From the NCBI RefSeq assembly GCF_014649695.1, contig NZ_BMTN01000030.1, positions 1-58,577 on the forward strand: 58,577 bases of DNA, written 5' to 3'. Both the position numbers and the translations under genes were made by a program. The notes under the pieces were generated by a model. It was not told where the DNA came from, made no database searches, and saw nothing but the letters and a program-made list of their open reading frames with translations. This stretch comes from Streptomyces kurssanovii (GTDB lineage: Bacteria > Actinomycetota > Actinomycetes > Streptomycetales > Streptomycetaceae). This document shows, one piece after another, positions 17,678 to 26,220 of this stretch (position 1 is its first letter; the number at the start of each line of letters is the position of its first letter).

Positions 17678-17722
17678 GCCGGGCCCGGCACGGGAGCGTT
17701 GCGCTCCCGTGCCGGGCCCGGC
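17678..17722. terminator. Bidirectional terminator hairpin
   Basis: A perfect 21-bp stem (17678-17698 with 17702-17722) with a TTG loop, between the protease gene and the convergent 67-aa gene. Confidence 0.9.
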
Positions 17723-17739
17723 TCACGCGTGTCGCGGGG

Positions 17740-17943
17740 TCAGGACTCGTGGAGGCTCATGGGGCCGTAGATCTTCGTGTCGTCCTCCGAGAGGACGACC
17801 TGGTCCGCCCCGCCCTCCTGGAGTTCCTTCCAGTGCTCACCGATCCAGGATTCCGCGTCGCCCTGCGTCGTGAACTCCTCCGGCTCCACCGCCGGCTGGA
17901 CCTCCGTACCGTCGGACTTCTCGAACCGCCACGTCCACGCCAT
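17740..17943 (-). CDS. Small conserved hypothetical protein
   Basis: A 67-aa acidic protein starting MAWTWRFEKSDGTEVQP, with no signal peptide or membrane helix. Trp/Glu-rich sequence (DAESWIGEHWKELQEGGADQVVL) resembles small Streptomyces proteins of unknown function. The ATG at 17943 follows a GAGG-containing ribosome site. It is a single-gene unit, bounded by the hairpin at 17678-17722 and the divergent cobU. Confidence 0.8.
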   Translation of the reverse strand: MAWTWRFEKSDGTEVQPAVEPEEFTTQGDAESWIGEHWKELQEGGADQVVLSEDDTKIYGPMSLHES

Positions 17944-18025
17944 GTGCGCCTCCCACGTCCCTAGGGCAAGCTGATCAGTTGCTGCCCGCAGCGTAGCCGG
18001 GCGCGCACTGCCCCGGGGGAGACGG

Positions 18026-18039
18026 CAGGATCAGGGGCG
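18026..18039 (+). promoter_or_regulatory. Candidate -10 box before cobU
   Basis: CAGGAT at 18026-18031, seven bases before the GTG at 18039. The spacing fits a leaderless mRNA, but AGGA could instead act as a Shine-Dalgarno. Confidence 0.35.
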
Positions 18040-19238
18040 TGGAACTGACTCTGCTCGGCACCGGCGCTCCCGCCGGCCTCCCCCGGCCCGACTGCCCCTG
18101 CGCCGTGTGCGCCACCGCCCGCGGCCCGGAGGCGCGGGCCGCGACCGCGTTGCTCGTGGACGGGGCGCTGCTTCTGGATCTGACGCCGGGGGCCGCGCTC
18201 GCCGCGGCGCGTGCGGGGCATTCGCTGGTGGGCGTACGGCAGGTGCTGTTGACGCACCCTCATGACGGTCCGCCCCTGGATCTGCCGGCGGGGCTCCCGA
18301 CGGCGGGGAGGGTGCCGGACGGGCGGGAGTTGACGCTGATCAGCGGGCACCGGGTGCGGGCCATGCCGGTGGACCACCCGGGCACGGGCTACGAGGTGAC
18401 GTCCCCGGACGGCGACCGGCTGCTGTACCTGCCGCCGGGCGCGGCCCCGGCGGGCCTCGCCGAGGGGCTGGCCGCGTACGAGATGGTCGCGGCGGATGTC
18501 GTGGGCCGTCCGGACGCGATCGCCCGGCTGCGGGCGTCGGGGGCGATCGGGGCGACGACGGACGTGGTCGCCGTGCATCTGGACCACGACGCCCAGGGCG
18601 GCCCCGAGCTGACCCGCCGTCTGGCGGCCGCGGGGGCCCGTGCGGTGCCGGACGGGACGACGCTGATCGTCGGCGAGTACCACGCGGTGCCGGACGTGCC
18701 CCGGCGGACGCTGGTGACGGGCGGGGCGCGTTCGGGGAAGTCGCTGGAGGCGGAGCGCCGGCTGGAGGCGTTCCCGGACGTGCTGTACGTGGCGACGGGC
18801 GGGTCCCGGGACGGCGACGCGGAGTGGGCGGCCCGGGTCCACGCACACCGTGAGCGCCGGCCGGGTTCGTGGCGTACGACGGAGACGTGCGACCTGGTGC
18901 CGCTGCTGGAGGCGGAGGGGCCGCCGCTGCTGATCGACTGTCTGTCGCTGTGGTTGACGGACGCCATGGACAAGGCCGGGGCCTGGGACGACGAGCGGTG
19001 GGCCGCGGAGGGTGAGCGGGCACTGCGGGAGCGGGTCGGTGCGCTGGTCGCGGCGGTCCGGGCGACGCCCCGTACGGTCGTGGCGGTGACGAACGAGGTG
19101 GGTTCCGGGGTGGTCCCGGCCACGGCGTCCGGGCGGCGTTTCCGCGACGAGCTGGGCCGGCTGAACGCGGCGTTCGCGGACGAGTGCGAGCACGTGCTGC
19201 TGGTGGTCGCGGGCCAGGCGCTGGTGCTCCGTGGCTGA
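18039..19238 (+). CDS. cobU: Bifunctional cobinamide kinase/guanylyltransferase with N-terminal metallo-beta-lactamase-like domain
   Basis: A 399-aa two-part protein. The C-terminal ~175 residues are CobU: P-loop GGARSGKS (about residues 228-235), then LYVATGG, the guanylylated-histidine region VHAHRERRPGSW, and TVVAVTNEVGSGVVP. This enzyme phosphorylates adenosylcobinamide and adds GMP from GTP. Residues 1 to about 220 look like a metallo-beta-lactamase/PhnP fold starting LLGTGAPAGLPRPDCPCAVC. The usual HxHxDH is degenerate (THPHDGPP), so metal hydrolase activity is doubtful. It is the first of three cobalamin-assembly genes in this stretch. Confidence 0.92.
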   Translation: MELTLLGTGAPAGLPRPDCPCAVCATARGPEARAATALLVDGALLLDLTPGAALAAARAGHSLVGVRQVLLTHPHDGPPLDLPAGLPTAGRVPDGRELTLISGHRVRAMPVDHPGTGYEVTSPDGDRLLYLPPGAAPAGLAEGLAAYEMVAADVVGRPDAIARLRASGAIGATTDVVAVHLDHDAQGGPELTRRLAAAGARAVPDGTTLIVGEYHAVPDVPRRTLVTGGARSGKSLEAERRLEAFPDVLYVATGGSRDGDAEWAARVHAHRERRPGSWRTTETCDLVPLLEAEGPPLLIDCLSLWLTDAMDKAGAWDDERWAAEGERALRERVGALVAAVRATPRTVVAVTNEVGSGVVPATASGRRFRDELGRLNAAFADECEHVLLVVAGQALVLRG

Positions 19239-19311
19239 GGTCCGTCAGAGGCGGGGCCGTGCCGCCCTGACGCGGTCCCCGGCCGACCGTCCGCGCGTCG
19301 GCGGGTGCCGG

Positions 19312-19325
19312 TACTGTTCGGCGAA
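19312..19325 (+). promoter_or_regulatory. Candidate -10 box for leaderless cobT
   Basis: TACTGT at 19312-19317 with seven bases to the ATG at 19325; no Shine-Dalgarno. Confidence 0.5.
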
Positions 19326-20416
19326 TGAGCAGGCTGAATCTCGACGACTTCTCCGATCTGATCGAGCGCCCGGACAGCGGTACGCGGCGTGACGCCGAGG
19401 AACGCCGGGAGCGGCTGACCGTGCCGCCGGGTGCGCTGGGCCGTCTCGACGAGCTGGGCGAGTGGCTCGCCGCCGCGCAGGCGTCCGTCCCGGTCAGGGC
19501 GATCGAGCAGCCGCGTGTCGTGCTGTTCGCCGGCGACCACGGTGTCGCGGAACTGGGCGTGTCGGCGCGGGAGTCGGGCACTGCGCACCGGCTGGTGCGG
19601 GGCGTGCTGGAGGGTGCGAGCCCGGTGGCCGTGCTGGCCCGCCGGGCGGGCGTGCCGGTGCGGATCGTCGACGCGGGTCTGGACTGCGATCCGGACCTGC
19701 TGCCGGGGGAGGTGTCGCGTCACCGGGTGCGCCGCGGCAGCGGCCGTATCGACATCGAGGACGCGCTCACTCCCGAGGAGGCGGAGCAGGCGGTGCGCCT
19801 CGGCATGGCGATCGCCGACGAGGAGGCCGACTCGGGTACGGACCTCGTGGTCCTCGGCGACCTGAGCGTGGGCGGTACGACGCCGGCGGCGACGCTGATC
19901 GCGGCGCTGTGCGGCACGGACGCGTCCGTGGTGACGGGACGCGGAGGGGCCGGCATCGACGACCTGGCCTGGATGCGCAAGTGCGCGGCGATCCGTGACG
20001 CCTTGCGGCGGGCCCGGCCGGTGCTGGGCGATCAGCTGGAGCTGCTGGCGGCGGTGGGCGGCGCGGACCTGGCCGCGACGACCGGGTTCCTGCTGCAGAG
20101 CGCGGTGCGCCGGATGCCGGTGATTCTGGACGGCGTGGTGTCGGCGGCGTGTGCGCTGGTGGGGCAGCGGGCGGCGTTCCGCGCGCCGGACTGGTGGATC
20201 GCGGGCCAGATGACCGGCGAGCCGGCGCAGACGAAGGCGTTGGACCGGATGGCGCTCAATCCGGTCCTGGACCACGGCGTGACGGTGGGCGAGGGGGCGG
20301 GCGCGCTGCTGGCGCTCCCGTTGGTGCAGGCCGCGGCCGCGCTGGCGGCGGAGTTGCCGGAGCGGCAGCCCGGGCCGGCGGATCCGGAGGCGGCGGAGGA
20401 GACCGGGGCGATGTGA
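19325..20416 (+). CDS. cobT: Nicotinate-nucleotide--dimethylbenzimidazole phosphoribosyltransferase
   Basis: A 363-aa enzyme that activates the lower ligand of cobalamin by making alpha-ribazole phosphate. Family marks are LTVPPGALGRLDELGEWLA, LFAGDHGVAELGVS, GDLSVGGTTPAATLIAALCG, and the catalytic Glu in HGVTVGEGAGALLALPLVQ. An N-terminal extension of some 35 residues (MSRLNLDDFSDLIERP...) precedes the domain. It follows cobU by 86 bp and probably has its own promoter (TACTGT). The end carries a Pro/Glu tail. Confidence 0.95.
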   Translation: MSRLNLDDFSDLIERPDSGTRRDAEERRERLTVPPGALGRLDELGEWLAAAQASVPVRAIEQPRVVLFAGDHGVAELGVSARESGTAHRLVRGVLEGASPVAVLARRAGVPVRIVDAGLDCDPDLLPGEVSRHRVRRGSGRIDIEDALTPEEAEQAVRLGMAIADEEADSGTDLVVLGDLSVGGTTPAATLIAALCGTDASVVTGRGGAGIDDLAWMRKCAAIRDALRRARPVLGDQLELLAAVGGADLAATTGFLLQSAVRRMPVILDGVVSAACALVGQRAAFRAPDWWIAGQMTGEPAQTKALDRMALNPVLDHGVTVGEGAGALLALPLVQAAAALAAELPERQPGPADPEAAEETGAM

Positions 20417-20455
20417 CGCACGGCGGCCGAGGTCGCCGGAGACCGAGTTGCACGG

Positions 20456-21211
20456 TCACGGCTCGCGGGGCGGCACCCGGTCCGGCGCCCCGCCGATCAG
20501 GTCCTGGAACGCCCGGCGCGGTTTCGCCCAGCGCCGGTCGTGGCGGACCGAACGCAGTCTCGCCCTGGCGCGGGCCTTCGGGCGGCGCCGGTAGAACCTG
20601 CGGGCCCAGTACGACGCGGGGCGGGCGAGCCGTACCGCCCCGACCAGTGCCACCAACGGCACGAGCACCCCGATGAGGCCCATCCGGAGTTTGCCCTTGA
20701 GGAGGGCGATCAGGGCCAGCAGGAAGTTGATCACAAGGGTGAGGACGACCGTGGCCCGGTTCTGGCGTTCGTCGGCCGTCAGCGACTCCACCTCGAACGG
20801 CGCGGACCCGCTGATCACCAGCCCCGCGAGTGCGGCGGTGAGGACGACGACCTCGACGCTCTTGCGGCCCTCTTCCGTCCAGTAGACGTCGTCCAGATGG
20901 AGGAGCAGGGCGAACTCGTCGAGGACAAGGCCGGCTCCCATCCCGAAGATCACCGCGCAGACGGCGGCGCCGACGCCGTGTCTTCCGCTGCCCACGGCAC
21001 CGAAGCCGCCGACCACGGTGAGGGCGACTCCGGGCACCACATGGTGGATGTGCATCCCACCGGGAGTGACGTTCTTGAACGGCCCCCGGCCCGCCCTGAT
21101 CAGCCGGGTGACCATGCGTGTGAGCAGGAACGTGACCACGAAGGAGGCCAGCGCGAGCAGCATCGGCAGCTTCCCGGGTTCCAGGATGTTGCGGTAAAAC
21201 CAGTAACCCAT
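20456..21211 (-). CDS. Integral membrane protein of unknown function
   Basis: A 251-aa protein with about six predicted helices (LPMLLALASFVVTFLLTRMV; VVPGVALTVVGGFGAVG; AAVCAVIFGMGAGLVLDEFALLLHLDD; VVVLTAALAGLVISG; VVLTLVINFLLALIALLKG; GLIGVLVPLVALVGAV) and a very basic C-terminal tail. Conserved-looking polar sites are GGMHIHHVVPG and DEFALLLHLDDVYW, with several His and Asp residues inside or next to helices, which hints at a metal or active site. I chose ATG at 21211 (MGYWFYRNILEPG) because AGGAG is eight bases upstream. It is divergent from cobS and convergent with cobT, 39 bp apart. Confidence 0.82.
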   Translation of the reverse strand: MGYWFYRNILEPGKLPMLLALASFVVTFLLTRMVTRLIRAGRGPFKNVTPGGMHIHHVVPGVALTVVGGFGAVGSGRHGVGAAVCAVIFGMGAGLVLDEFALLLHLDDVYWTEEGRKSVEVVVLTAALAGLVISGSAPFEVESLTADERQNRATVVLTLVINFLLALIALLKGKLRMGLIGVLVPLVALVGAVRLARPASYWARRFYRRRPKARARARLRSVRHDRRWAKPRRAFQDLIGGAPDRVPPREP

Positions 21212-21275
21212 GCCACCCGCTCCTGTATAGAACGCTTCGCGCAGTATGCGCAATTTACCGCCAAGAGGCTCGGGC

Positions 21276-21289
21276 TACCCTTCGCGCGA
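21276..21289 (+). promoter_or_regulatory. Candidate promoter for leaderless cobS
   Basis: TACCCT at 21276-21281, seven bases before the ATG; TTTACC at 21254-21259 is a possible -35 with a 16-bp spacer. Confidence 0.5.
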
Positions 21290-22083
21290 TGACTCCTCGG
21301 ACCGCCGCCGCGGCCTCTGCGCACGGCATACGTTTCGCTTTCGGCACCCTCACCGTGCTCCCCGTCCGCGTCACCCGCTGGGACCGCGACGCCGCGCGTG
21401 CCGGAATGCTGTGCGCGCCGCTCGCGGGGCTGCTCGTGGGGCTGCTCGCGGCGGCGTCCGGCGGGCTGCTGACACTGCTCGGCGCGGGGCCGCTGCTCGC
21501 CGCCACGGCCACCGCCGCGGTGCCGGCCGTTCTCACCCGGGGTCTGCATCTCGACGGGCTCGCGGACACGGCCGACGGACTCGGCAGCGGGAGGCCCGCG
21601 GAGGACGCGCTGCGCATCATGAAGCAGTCCGACATCGGGCCGTTCGGCGTGATCACGCTGCTGTTCGTGCTGCTCGGGCAGGTCGCGGCGCTGGCGGAAC
21701 TGTACGCGCGGAGCTGGGCGCTCGGTGCGACTGCCGCGGTACTGACCGCCGTCACCGCCCGTCTCGCGCTGACCCTCGCCTGCCGCCCCGGTGTTCCGCC
21801 GGCCCGCCCCAAGGGCCTCGGCGCGGCGGTCGCGGGGGCCGTTCCGCCGTGGGCCGCGCTCGCCGTGGGCGTCGTGGTGGGCAGCTGCGCTGCCGGGGCG
21901 GGCGCGCTTTTCGGCGCGTACGGCGCACTGCACCACGTCCTCGCGGTGGCGGCCGGTCTGCTGGCCGCCCAACTCCTGTTGCGGCACTGCGTCCGGCGCT
22001 TCGGCGGAGTGACGGGCGATGTGTTCGGGGCGCTCGCGGAGACGGCGGGCACGGTGGCGCTGGTGGTACTGACGCTGGGCTGA
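21289..22083 (+). CDS. cobS: Adenosylcobinamide-GDP ribazoletransferase (cobalamin synthase)
   Basis: A 264-aa polytopic membrane enzyme that joins adenosylcobinamide-GDP (product of CobU) to alpha-ribazole (product of the CobT route), the last step of B12 assembly. The conserved acidic loop TRGLHLDGLADTADGLGSGRPAEDALRIMKQSDIGPFG-type segment lies at about residues 80-120; hydrophobic Ala/Leu helices fill the rest. ATG at 21289 has no Shine-Dalgarno but has a well-placed -10 box. Confidence 0.94.
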   Translation: MTPRTAAAASAHGIRFAFGTLTVLPVRVTRWDRDAARAGMLCAPLAGLLVGLLAAASGGLLTLLGAGPLLAATATAAVPAVLTRGLHLDGLADTADGLGSGRPAEDALRIMKQSDIGPFGVITLLFVLLGQVAALAELYARSWALGATAAVLTAVTARLALTLACRPGVPPARPKGLGAAVAGAVPPWAALAVGVVVGSCAAGAGALFGAYGALHHVLAVAAGLLAAQLLLRHCVRRFGGVTGDVFGALAETAGTVALVVLTLG

Positions 22084-22148
22084 CATCTTTTCCCGTTCCT
22101 TGACCCTGGGGCGTACAACCCCGCCGGAAAGCGGGCGGTCCAAACGAC

Positions 22149-23339
22149 GTGATCACACGTCCTCGTCTTCCGATGCTCGCCGCGGCCGCCGTGCTCCTGA
22201 CCGCCTGCTCCGGCGGTACCGCGAAGGAGCAGGCCCCCGCGCACCCGGTCTTCGACGCGTCCCTGCACCAGCAACCGCGCCAGGCGCTGCTCGCCACGCA
22301 GGCGGCGGCCACCGCGAGCTTCACGCAGACGCTGACGTTCACGTCGGAGCACGGTGACACCACGCAGACGTCCGCGGGGCGTCTGGACTTCCCCGGCGGC
22401 CGTGCGTCGGGGTCCCTGGCCTGGAAGGTCGCAGAGGGCCTGCCCGCAAAGGCCCAGGACGCGCTCCTCGGCACCCGGCTCGGTGAAGGCCGCTCGCCCG
22501 CACGGTCGCGGGTCGCGGTCGACCCGGCGACCATCCGGATCCGTGCCGACGAGGCAGCCTACTGGCTGCGCTACGACGAGTCGGACCCCTCCGGCAGCGG
22601 TGACACGATCGACGCGCTGCGCGGCGCGGAAGCGGCCTTCGGCGGCACGTTGCTGGAGATCGTGTCGGGCGCCCAGGACGTGAAGCAGTCGGCGGTGGAC
22701 GGCGGAGGCCGCCTCTACCGGGCGAGACTGACGGCGTTCAACGCCCTCGGCATGTTCTCCCGGGACCTTCGGGAAGAGCTGGTCAGGTCCATCCCGAGCG
22801 TCACCGAGGCGCCTGTCACGCTGACCCTGGCAGTGGACGCGCAGGGCCGGATCACCCGGGCGGAGGCGGACCTGTCCGCCCTGCTCGACAGGGAGGACAG
22901 CGCCCTCGGCCCGATCACCGGCCTGCACGCCACCCTGGTGGTGCGCGGCTTCGGGGCCTCGCCGCCGGTCATGCCGCCGGCGTCCGAGCGGAACCTGTCC
23001 GCCAAGGAAACCGTCGGGCCCGTCGGGGAGCTGAAGCCGGGGGCGTGCGCCGACCTCAACACCGGGACCCGGGTCCTCGACATGGTCGTCGCGATCCCGT
23101 GCGAACAGCCGCACGACGCCCGCGTTTTCGGCCACGCCGAGTTCTCCCTCGACCACCCCGGCGGCGAGGAGGCCGAGCGCCGGGCGAGCGAGAGGTGCGG
23201 GCAGGCGTTCGCGGCGGCGCCCGACCGATGGATCCGGGAGTCCGTCAAGAAGGACCACTACTGGTTCACCTGGCCCGGTGAGGACCGCTGGGGCGAGGGC
23301 GGCGCCCCGGTGGCCAGCTGCTACGTGCTCTCCCGCTGA
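22149..23339 (+). CDS. Secreted lipoprotein with septum-formation-like C-terminal domain
   Basis: A 396-aa lipoprotein (lipobox LLTAC near residue 18). Residues about 40-270 resemble the LppX/LprG-type lipoprotein fold in pattern only (a tandem of Thr/Ala-rich strands with a long acidic middle). The C-terminal ~100 residues read PGACADLNTG...VVAIPCEQPHDARVFG...ERCGQAFAAAPDR...CYVLSR, the Cys-paired pattern of the actinobacterial septum-formation family. GTG at 22149 is used; no strong ribosome site is seen. It ends 9 bp from the convergent GH114 gene. Its role is unknown. Confidence 0.8.
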   Translation: MITRPRLPMLAAAAVLLTACSGGTAKEQAPAHPVFDASLHQQPRQALLATQAAATASFTQTLTFTSEHGDTTQTSAGRLDFPGGRASGSLAWKVAEGLPAKAQDALLGTRLGEGRSPARSRVAVDPATIRIRADEAAYWLRYDESDPSGSGDTIDALRGAEAAFGGTLLEIVSGAQDVKQSAVDGGGRLYRARLTAFNALGMFSRDLREELVRSIPSVTEAPVTLTLAVDAQGRITRAEADLSALLDREDSALGPITGLHATLVVRGFGASPPVMPPASERNLSAKETVGPVGELKPGACADLNTGTRVLDMVVAIPCEQPHDARVFGHAEFSLDHPGGEEAERRASERCGQAFAAAPDRWIRESVKKDHYWFTWPGEDRWGEGGAPVASCYVLSR

Positions 23340-23348
23340 CGCGCCCGG

Positions 23349-24170
23349 TCAGGGGCAGGGCTCGCGCCACACCCCCAGGTCGTACTTCTTCAGCATCGAG
23401 CTGAGCCCGAGCGCCCGCGTCGCGGGGCAGAACTCCCGCGTCGGCAGCTCGTACTCGACGTGGAAGACCGCCTTGCCGGCGCGGACGAACGGGCTGAGCG
23501 CGGCGCACTCGTCGTGCTCCGCGCACTGTTCGTTGACCGCGAAGTCGAAGTCGCCGACCAGTTCGGGGATCTGGTCGAGGTCGTTCTTGAGGCCGACGGA
23601 CAGGCCGCGCTCCTGGGCGAGGCGTGCGATCAGGCGGTTGTAACGGAGCTGGTCGCCGGCGGTGAGGGGGAAGCCGGTGCGGTTGGCGTAGCCGTCCATG
23701 TTGTCCGGCTCCACCGCGTCGAAGCCCTTGTCCCTGCACATGTCCAGGCGTTCGGCCATCAGCGGTTCGAGGAGGTCGGTACGGCGGATGTCGAGCCAGC
23801 GCTCGCCCTCCCAGCCGTTGCCGCGGCCGAGGAGGGACTTCGGGAAACGGTCGGCGTCGGGGCGGAAGTCCTCCCAGGCGCCGGTGGAGAGGTAGCAGAT
23901 GACCTTGCGGCCGCGGCGGTGCAGGTCGGCGACGGCGGAGGCGGGGTGGTCGAAGCCGTCGATGTCGTACACGGGCACGTCGACGGTCGGATCGAGGCGG
24001 CCGCTGAGCTGCCACTGCCATGCCAGACCGGGACCGGGCAGCCACCGCTCGCCGGCGGGCTTCGCCGGCCGGGGAGGGAGCATCGGTCCGCCCTCGTCGT
24101 CGGGCGCGCTCGTGCACGCCGCGAGCAGGACCGGCAGGAGAGCGAGGAGAAGCAAGGGCGAGCGTTTCAC
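23349..24170 (-). CDS. GH114 endo-alpha-1,4-polygalactosaminidase-like lipoprotein
   Basis: A 273-aa TIM-barrel glycosidase anchored as a lipoprotein (LLAAC, C19). GH114 marks are VPVYDIDGFD (D69, D71), VICYLSTGAWEDFR and GFDAVEPDNMDGY (E154 and D156, the likely acid pair), then LKNDLDQIPEL and FAVNEQC. GH114 enzymes (fungal Ega3 is the model) cut alpha-1,4-linked galactosamine in cationic exopolysaccharides. It is the last gene of a five-gene operon; GTG at 24170 overlaps the previous stop as GTGA. It would act outside the cell on the polymer the operon makes. Confidence 0.92.
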   Translation of the reverse strand: MKRSPLLLLALLPVLLAACTSAPDDEGGPMLPPRPAKPAGERWLPGPGLAWQWQLSGRLDPTVDVPVYDIDGFDHPASAVADLHRRGRKVICYLSTGAWEDFRPDADRFPKSLLGRGNGWEGERWLDIRRTDLLEPLMAERLDMCRDKGFDAVEPDNMDGYANRTGFPLTAGDQLRYNRLIARLAQERGLSVGLKNDLDQIPELVGDFDFAVNEQCAEHDECAALSPFVRAGKAVFHVEYELPTREFCPATRALGLSSMLKKYDLGVWREPCP

Positions 24171-24799
24171 CGGGCGGGCTCCAGGTTGTGCGGGAGGGTG
24201 CCCCAGGGGTGGGCGCCGGTGCCCGGGACGACACAGTGGATCGCGGCGCCGGCGCGGGCGCCGGGCGGGGCCGCGTAGACGAGATGGCAGAACCGTTCCG
24301 GCGGGTGGGCTGCGGTCCAGGACGGGATGCCAGCGGCCCGGTACGCGTCCCACGGGCCCTCGAAGGTGACCAGCAGATCGGCGAACTCCGCGTAGCCCCG
24401 GTCGGGGTGCACGCCGTGGTTGAGCGCCACGGTGGCCGCGCCGGCCGAACGGGCCTCCTCCGCCAGCCGCCGGTAGTGGGCCAGGGTGCCGGCCCCGGAG
24501 CAGACCTGGTCGAGGAACACGCCGTCGGCGCCGTACCAGTCCCGGTGGCGCAGCAGGTCCCGCACGACGTCGGCGTGCGGACGGCGGCCGTAGTCCGTGT
24601 CGGTGTACCCGAGTACGCGCACCCCCGCGCCTCGCAGCCGCCCTGCGACCGCGGCGAACCCGGGGTCGGGTGCGGTGCCGGGCCCGTCGGCCGGATTGAG
24701 GACGACGCCGTAGAGGCGGGACGCGGCCGCGACGACGGCGTCCCAGGCGTCCGGCCGGTCGGCGGGGTGCTCGTAGAACGGCACCAACAGGCTTTTCAC
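24167..24799 (-). CDS. Spherulin-4 family protein (GH135/Sph3-like glycosidase)
   Basis: A 210-aa protein covering essentially the entire spherulin-4 domain: LLVPFYEHP (residues 4-12), VVLNPADGPG (32-41), VLGYTDTDYGRR (62-73), GADGVFLDQV (90-99), ALNHG (125-129) and VTFEG (144-148). In the fungal enzyme Sph3, an Asp, an Asn and a Glu are catalytic; D92 or D97, N127 and E147 fit, and the N-to-E spacing of 20 is the same as I recall for Sph3. Oddly there is no signal peptide, so the protein may act inside the cell or leave by another route. GTG at 24799; it follows the membrane protein by 14 bp. Confidence 0.9.
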   Translation of the reverse strand: MKSLLVPFYEHPADRPDAWDAVVAAASRLYGVVLNPADGPGTAPDPGFAAVAGRLRGAGVRVLGYTDTDYGRRPHADVVRDLLRHRDWYGADGVFLDQVCSGAGTLAHYRRLAEEARSAGAATVALNHGVHPDRGYAEFADLLVTFEGPWDAYRAAGIPSWTAAHPPERFCHLVYAAPPGARAGAAIHCVVPGTGAHPWGTLPHNLEPAR

Positions 24800-24813
24800 T
24801 GGCGCTTCCCGGG

Positions 24814-26220
24814 TCAGAGGCGGTGGGCGGTGGCACGGCCCAGCAGAACACACACGAGTACGGCGAGCACGGAGGCCGACACGGCGGCCACGCACAGCCC
24901 GACGATCGCGGGGCCGCCGGTGCCGGTGAGCAGCGCGAGGGTCTGCACGGCGGCGGCCCCGGCGCAGACCGCCGCGGCCTGGTTCGCCGCTCCCGACGAC
25001 TGGAGCAGCAGCCCGGTCCACAGCACCGCGCCGACGAGCAGCAGGGTGGCGGATCGCACCCCGCCGAGCGCGGGGGCACCGGGCCACAGCACGGTCCCGG
25101 CCACCGCGAGGACGAACAGGGTCGCCAGATACCCGCACAGACACTCAGCGAGGACGGCGGCGGTGCACCGGCGGAACTCGCCGCGTGTGGTGCTCGCGCG
25201 CAGCCCCGCGACGGTCCCGTCGCGGAAGCGGCGGAGCAGCCGTTCGGCGGGGCCCATGCTCAAGGTCAGCGCCACGGCGGCGGGCGCGGCGACGGCCGCG
25301 CCCGTACGGCCCGCGAGCACGTCCCCGAGAGCGGTGTACAGCACCAGAGTCCCGGCCCCGAGTCCCAACACCCCGTACGGCAGGGACGCGAGGACCCGTG
25401 GCCGGTGCGGCGGCCGGGCCCGCGCCCGTCGGGGCGGTCGACGGACACGGTCCGGCCCGGTCGCGGCGGGCTCGGGGCGCGTGGCGTGGACCGCCAGGAC
25501 CGTGGCCGCCGCGAGGGACGCCAGCAGGAGCGCCGTCCGGGACCACGGCGGCAGGTCATGGACAACGGTCACGGCCGTGCCCCCGGCCGTCGGCAGGAGC
25601 GCGTACAGCAGCGCGCGTTCGCGGCCCAGCACGAGCAGGGCCGTCGCCGCCGACCCGTACAGCGCCTGCGCCGACGCGAACACGGCGACGTGCCACTGGC
25701 CCGGCCCGGCGCACACGACGGCGGCCGCGGTGCTCAGCAGGGCGCCCGCCGCGGTGCCCGTGCGCAGACAGCGGAGGACGGCCGGCCGGTCGCCCAGTGC
25801 CGACCAGGAGTGGGCCCGGTGGGACAGCGCCTGGTTCCAGGCCCAGCCGGTGAGCGCGAAGGCCAGCAGCGGGGCGAGGGCCGCGTCCTCGAGCAGCGGG
25901 GCGGCCAGCGCGTACGCGAGGCCCGGGAGAGCGAAGACGAGGCCGCGCAGCAGAGAGCCGAGGAGCCCGGACCACCACGGGTCGGCGGCGGGTGGCGAAG
26001 GCTCCGGGTAGCGGCGCGGGACCCTTTCGTAGAGCGCCTCCGCGAGCGCGAACGAGTCGGCGCGGCCGTAGGTGCGGCGGATGTGGTCGTCCGTCATGCC
26101 GTCCGATTCGAGGACGGCGGCGATCTCGTCGGCGTGGACGGCGTGGGCGATCACGCCGTCCATGCGGTGGGCCAGTTCACCGAGCGGGTCGGCCGGGGCC
26201 GCGGGTGGCGCTCCGCTCAC
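24814..26220 (-). CDS. Polytopic membrane protein, candidate PelG-like polysaccharide exporter
   Basis: A 468-aa protein. Residues 1 to about 75 are soluble and acidic (MDGVIAHAVHADEIAAVLESDGM...ALYERVPRRYPEP). About twelve hydrophobic helices follow, interrupted after helix six by a very basic loop (DRVRRPPRRARARPPHRPR). Length and helix count equal those of PelG, the MATE/MVF-type partner of PelF, and it is translationally coupled to the PelF-like gene (GTGA overlap at 26220-26217). I see no motif that proves the PelG assignment; the call rests on context and topology. Confidence 0.75.
   Translation of the reverse strand: MSGAPPAAPADPLGELAHRMDGVIAHAVHADEIAAVLESDGMTDDHIRRTYGRADSFALAEALYERVPRRYPEPSPPAADPWWSGLLGSLLRGLVFALPGLAYALAAPLLEDAALAPLLAFALTGWAWNQALSHRAHSWSALGDRPAVLRCLRTGTAAGALLSTAAAVVCAGPGQWHVAVFASAQALYGSAATALLVLGRERALLYALLPTAGGTAVTVVHDLPPWSRTALLLASLAAATVLAVHATRPEPAATGPDRVRRPPRRARARPPHRPRVLASLPYGVLGLGAGTLVLYTALGDVLAGRTGAAVAAPAAVALTLSMGPAERLLRRFRDGTVAGLRASTTRGEFRRCTAAVLAECLCGYLATLFVLAVAGTVLWPGAPALGGVRSATLLLVGAVLWTGLLLQSSGAANQAAAVCAGAAAVQTLALLTGTGGPAIVGLCVAAVSASVLAVLVCVLLGRATAHRL

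Noticed and set aside
17944-22148. Cobalamin riboswitch near cobU/cobT/cobS
   Set aside because: Leaders are too short (leaderless spacing), and no B12-box-like conserved sequence was seen.
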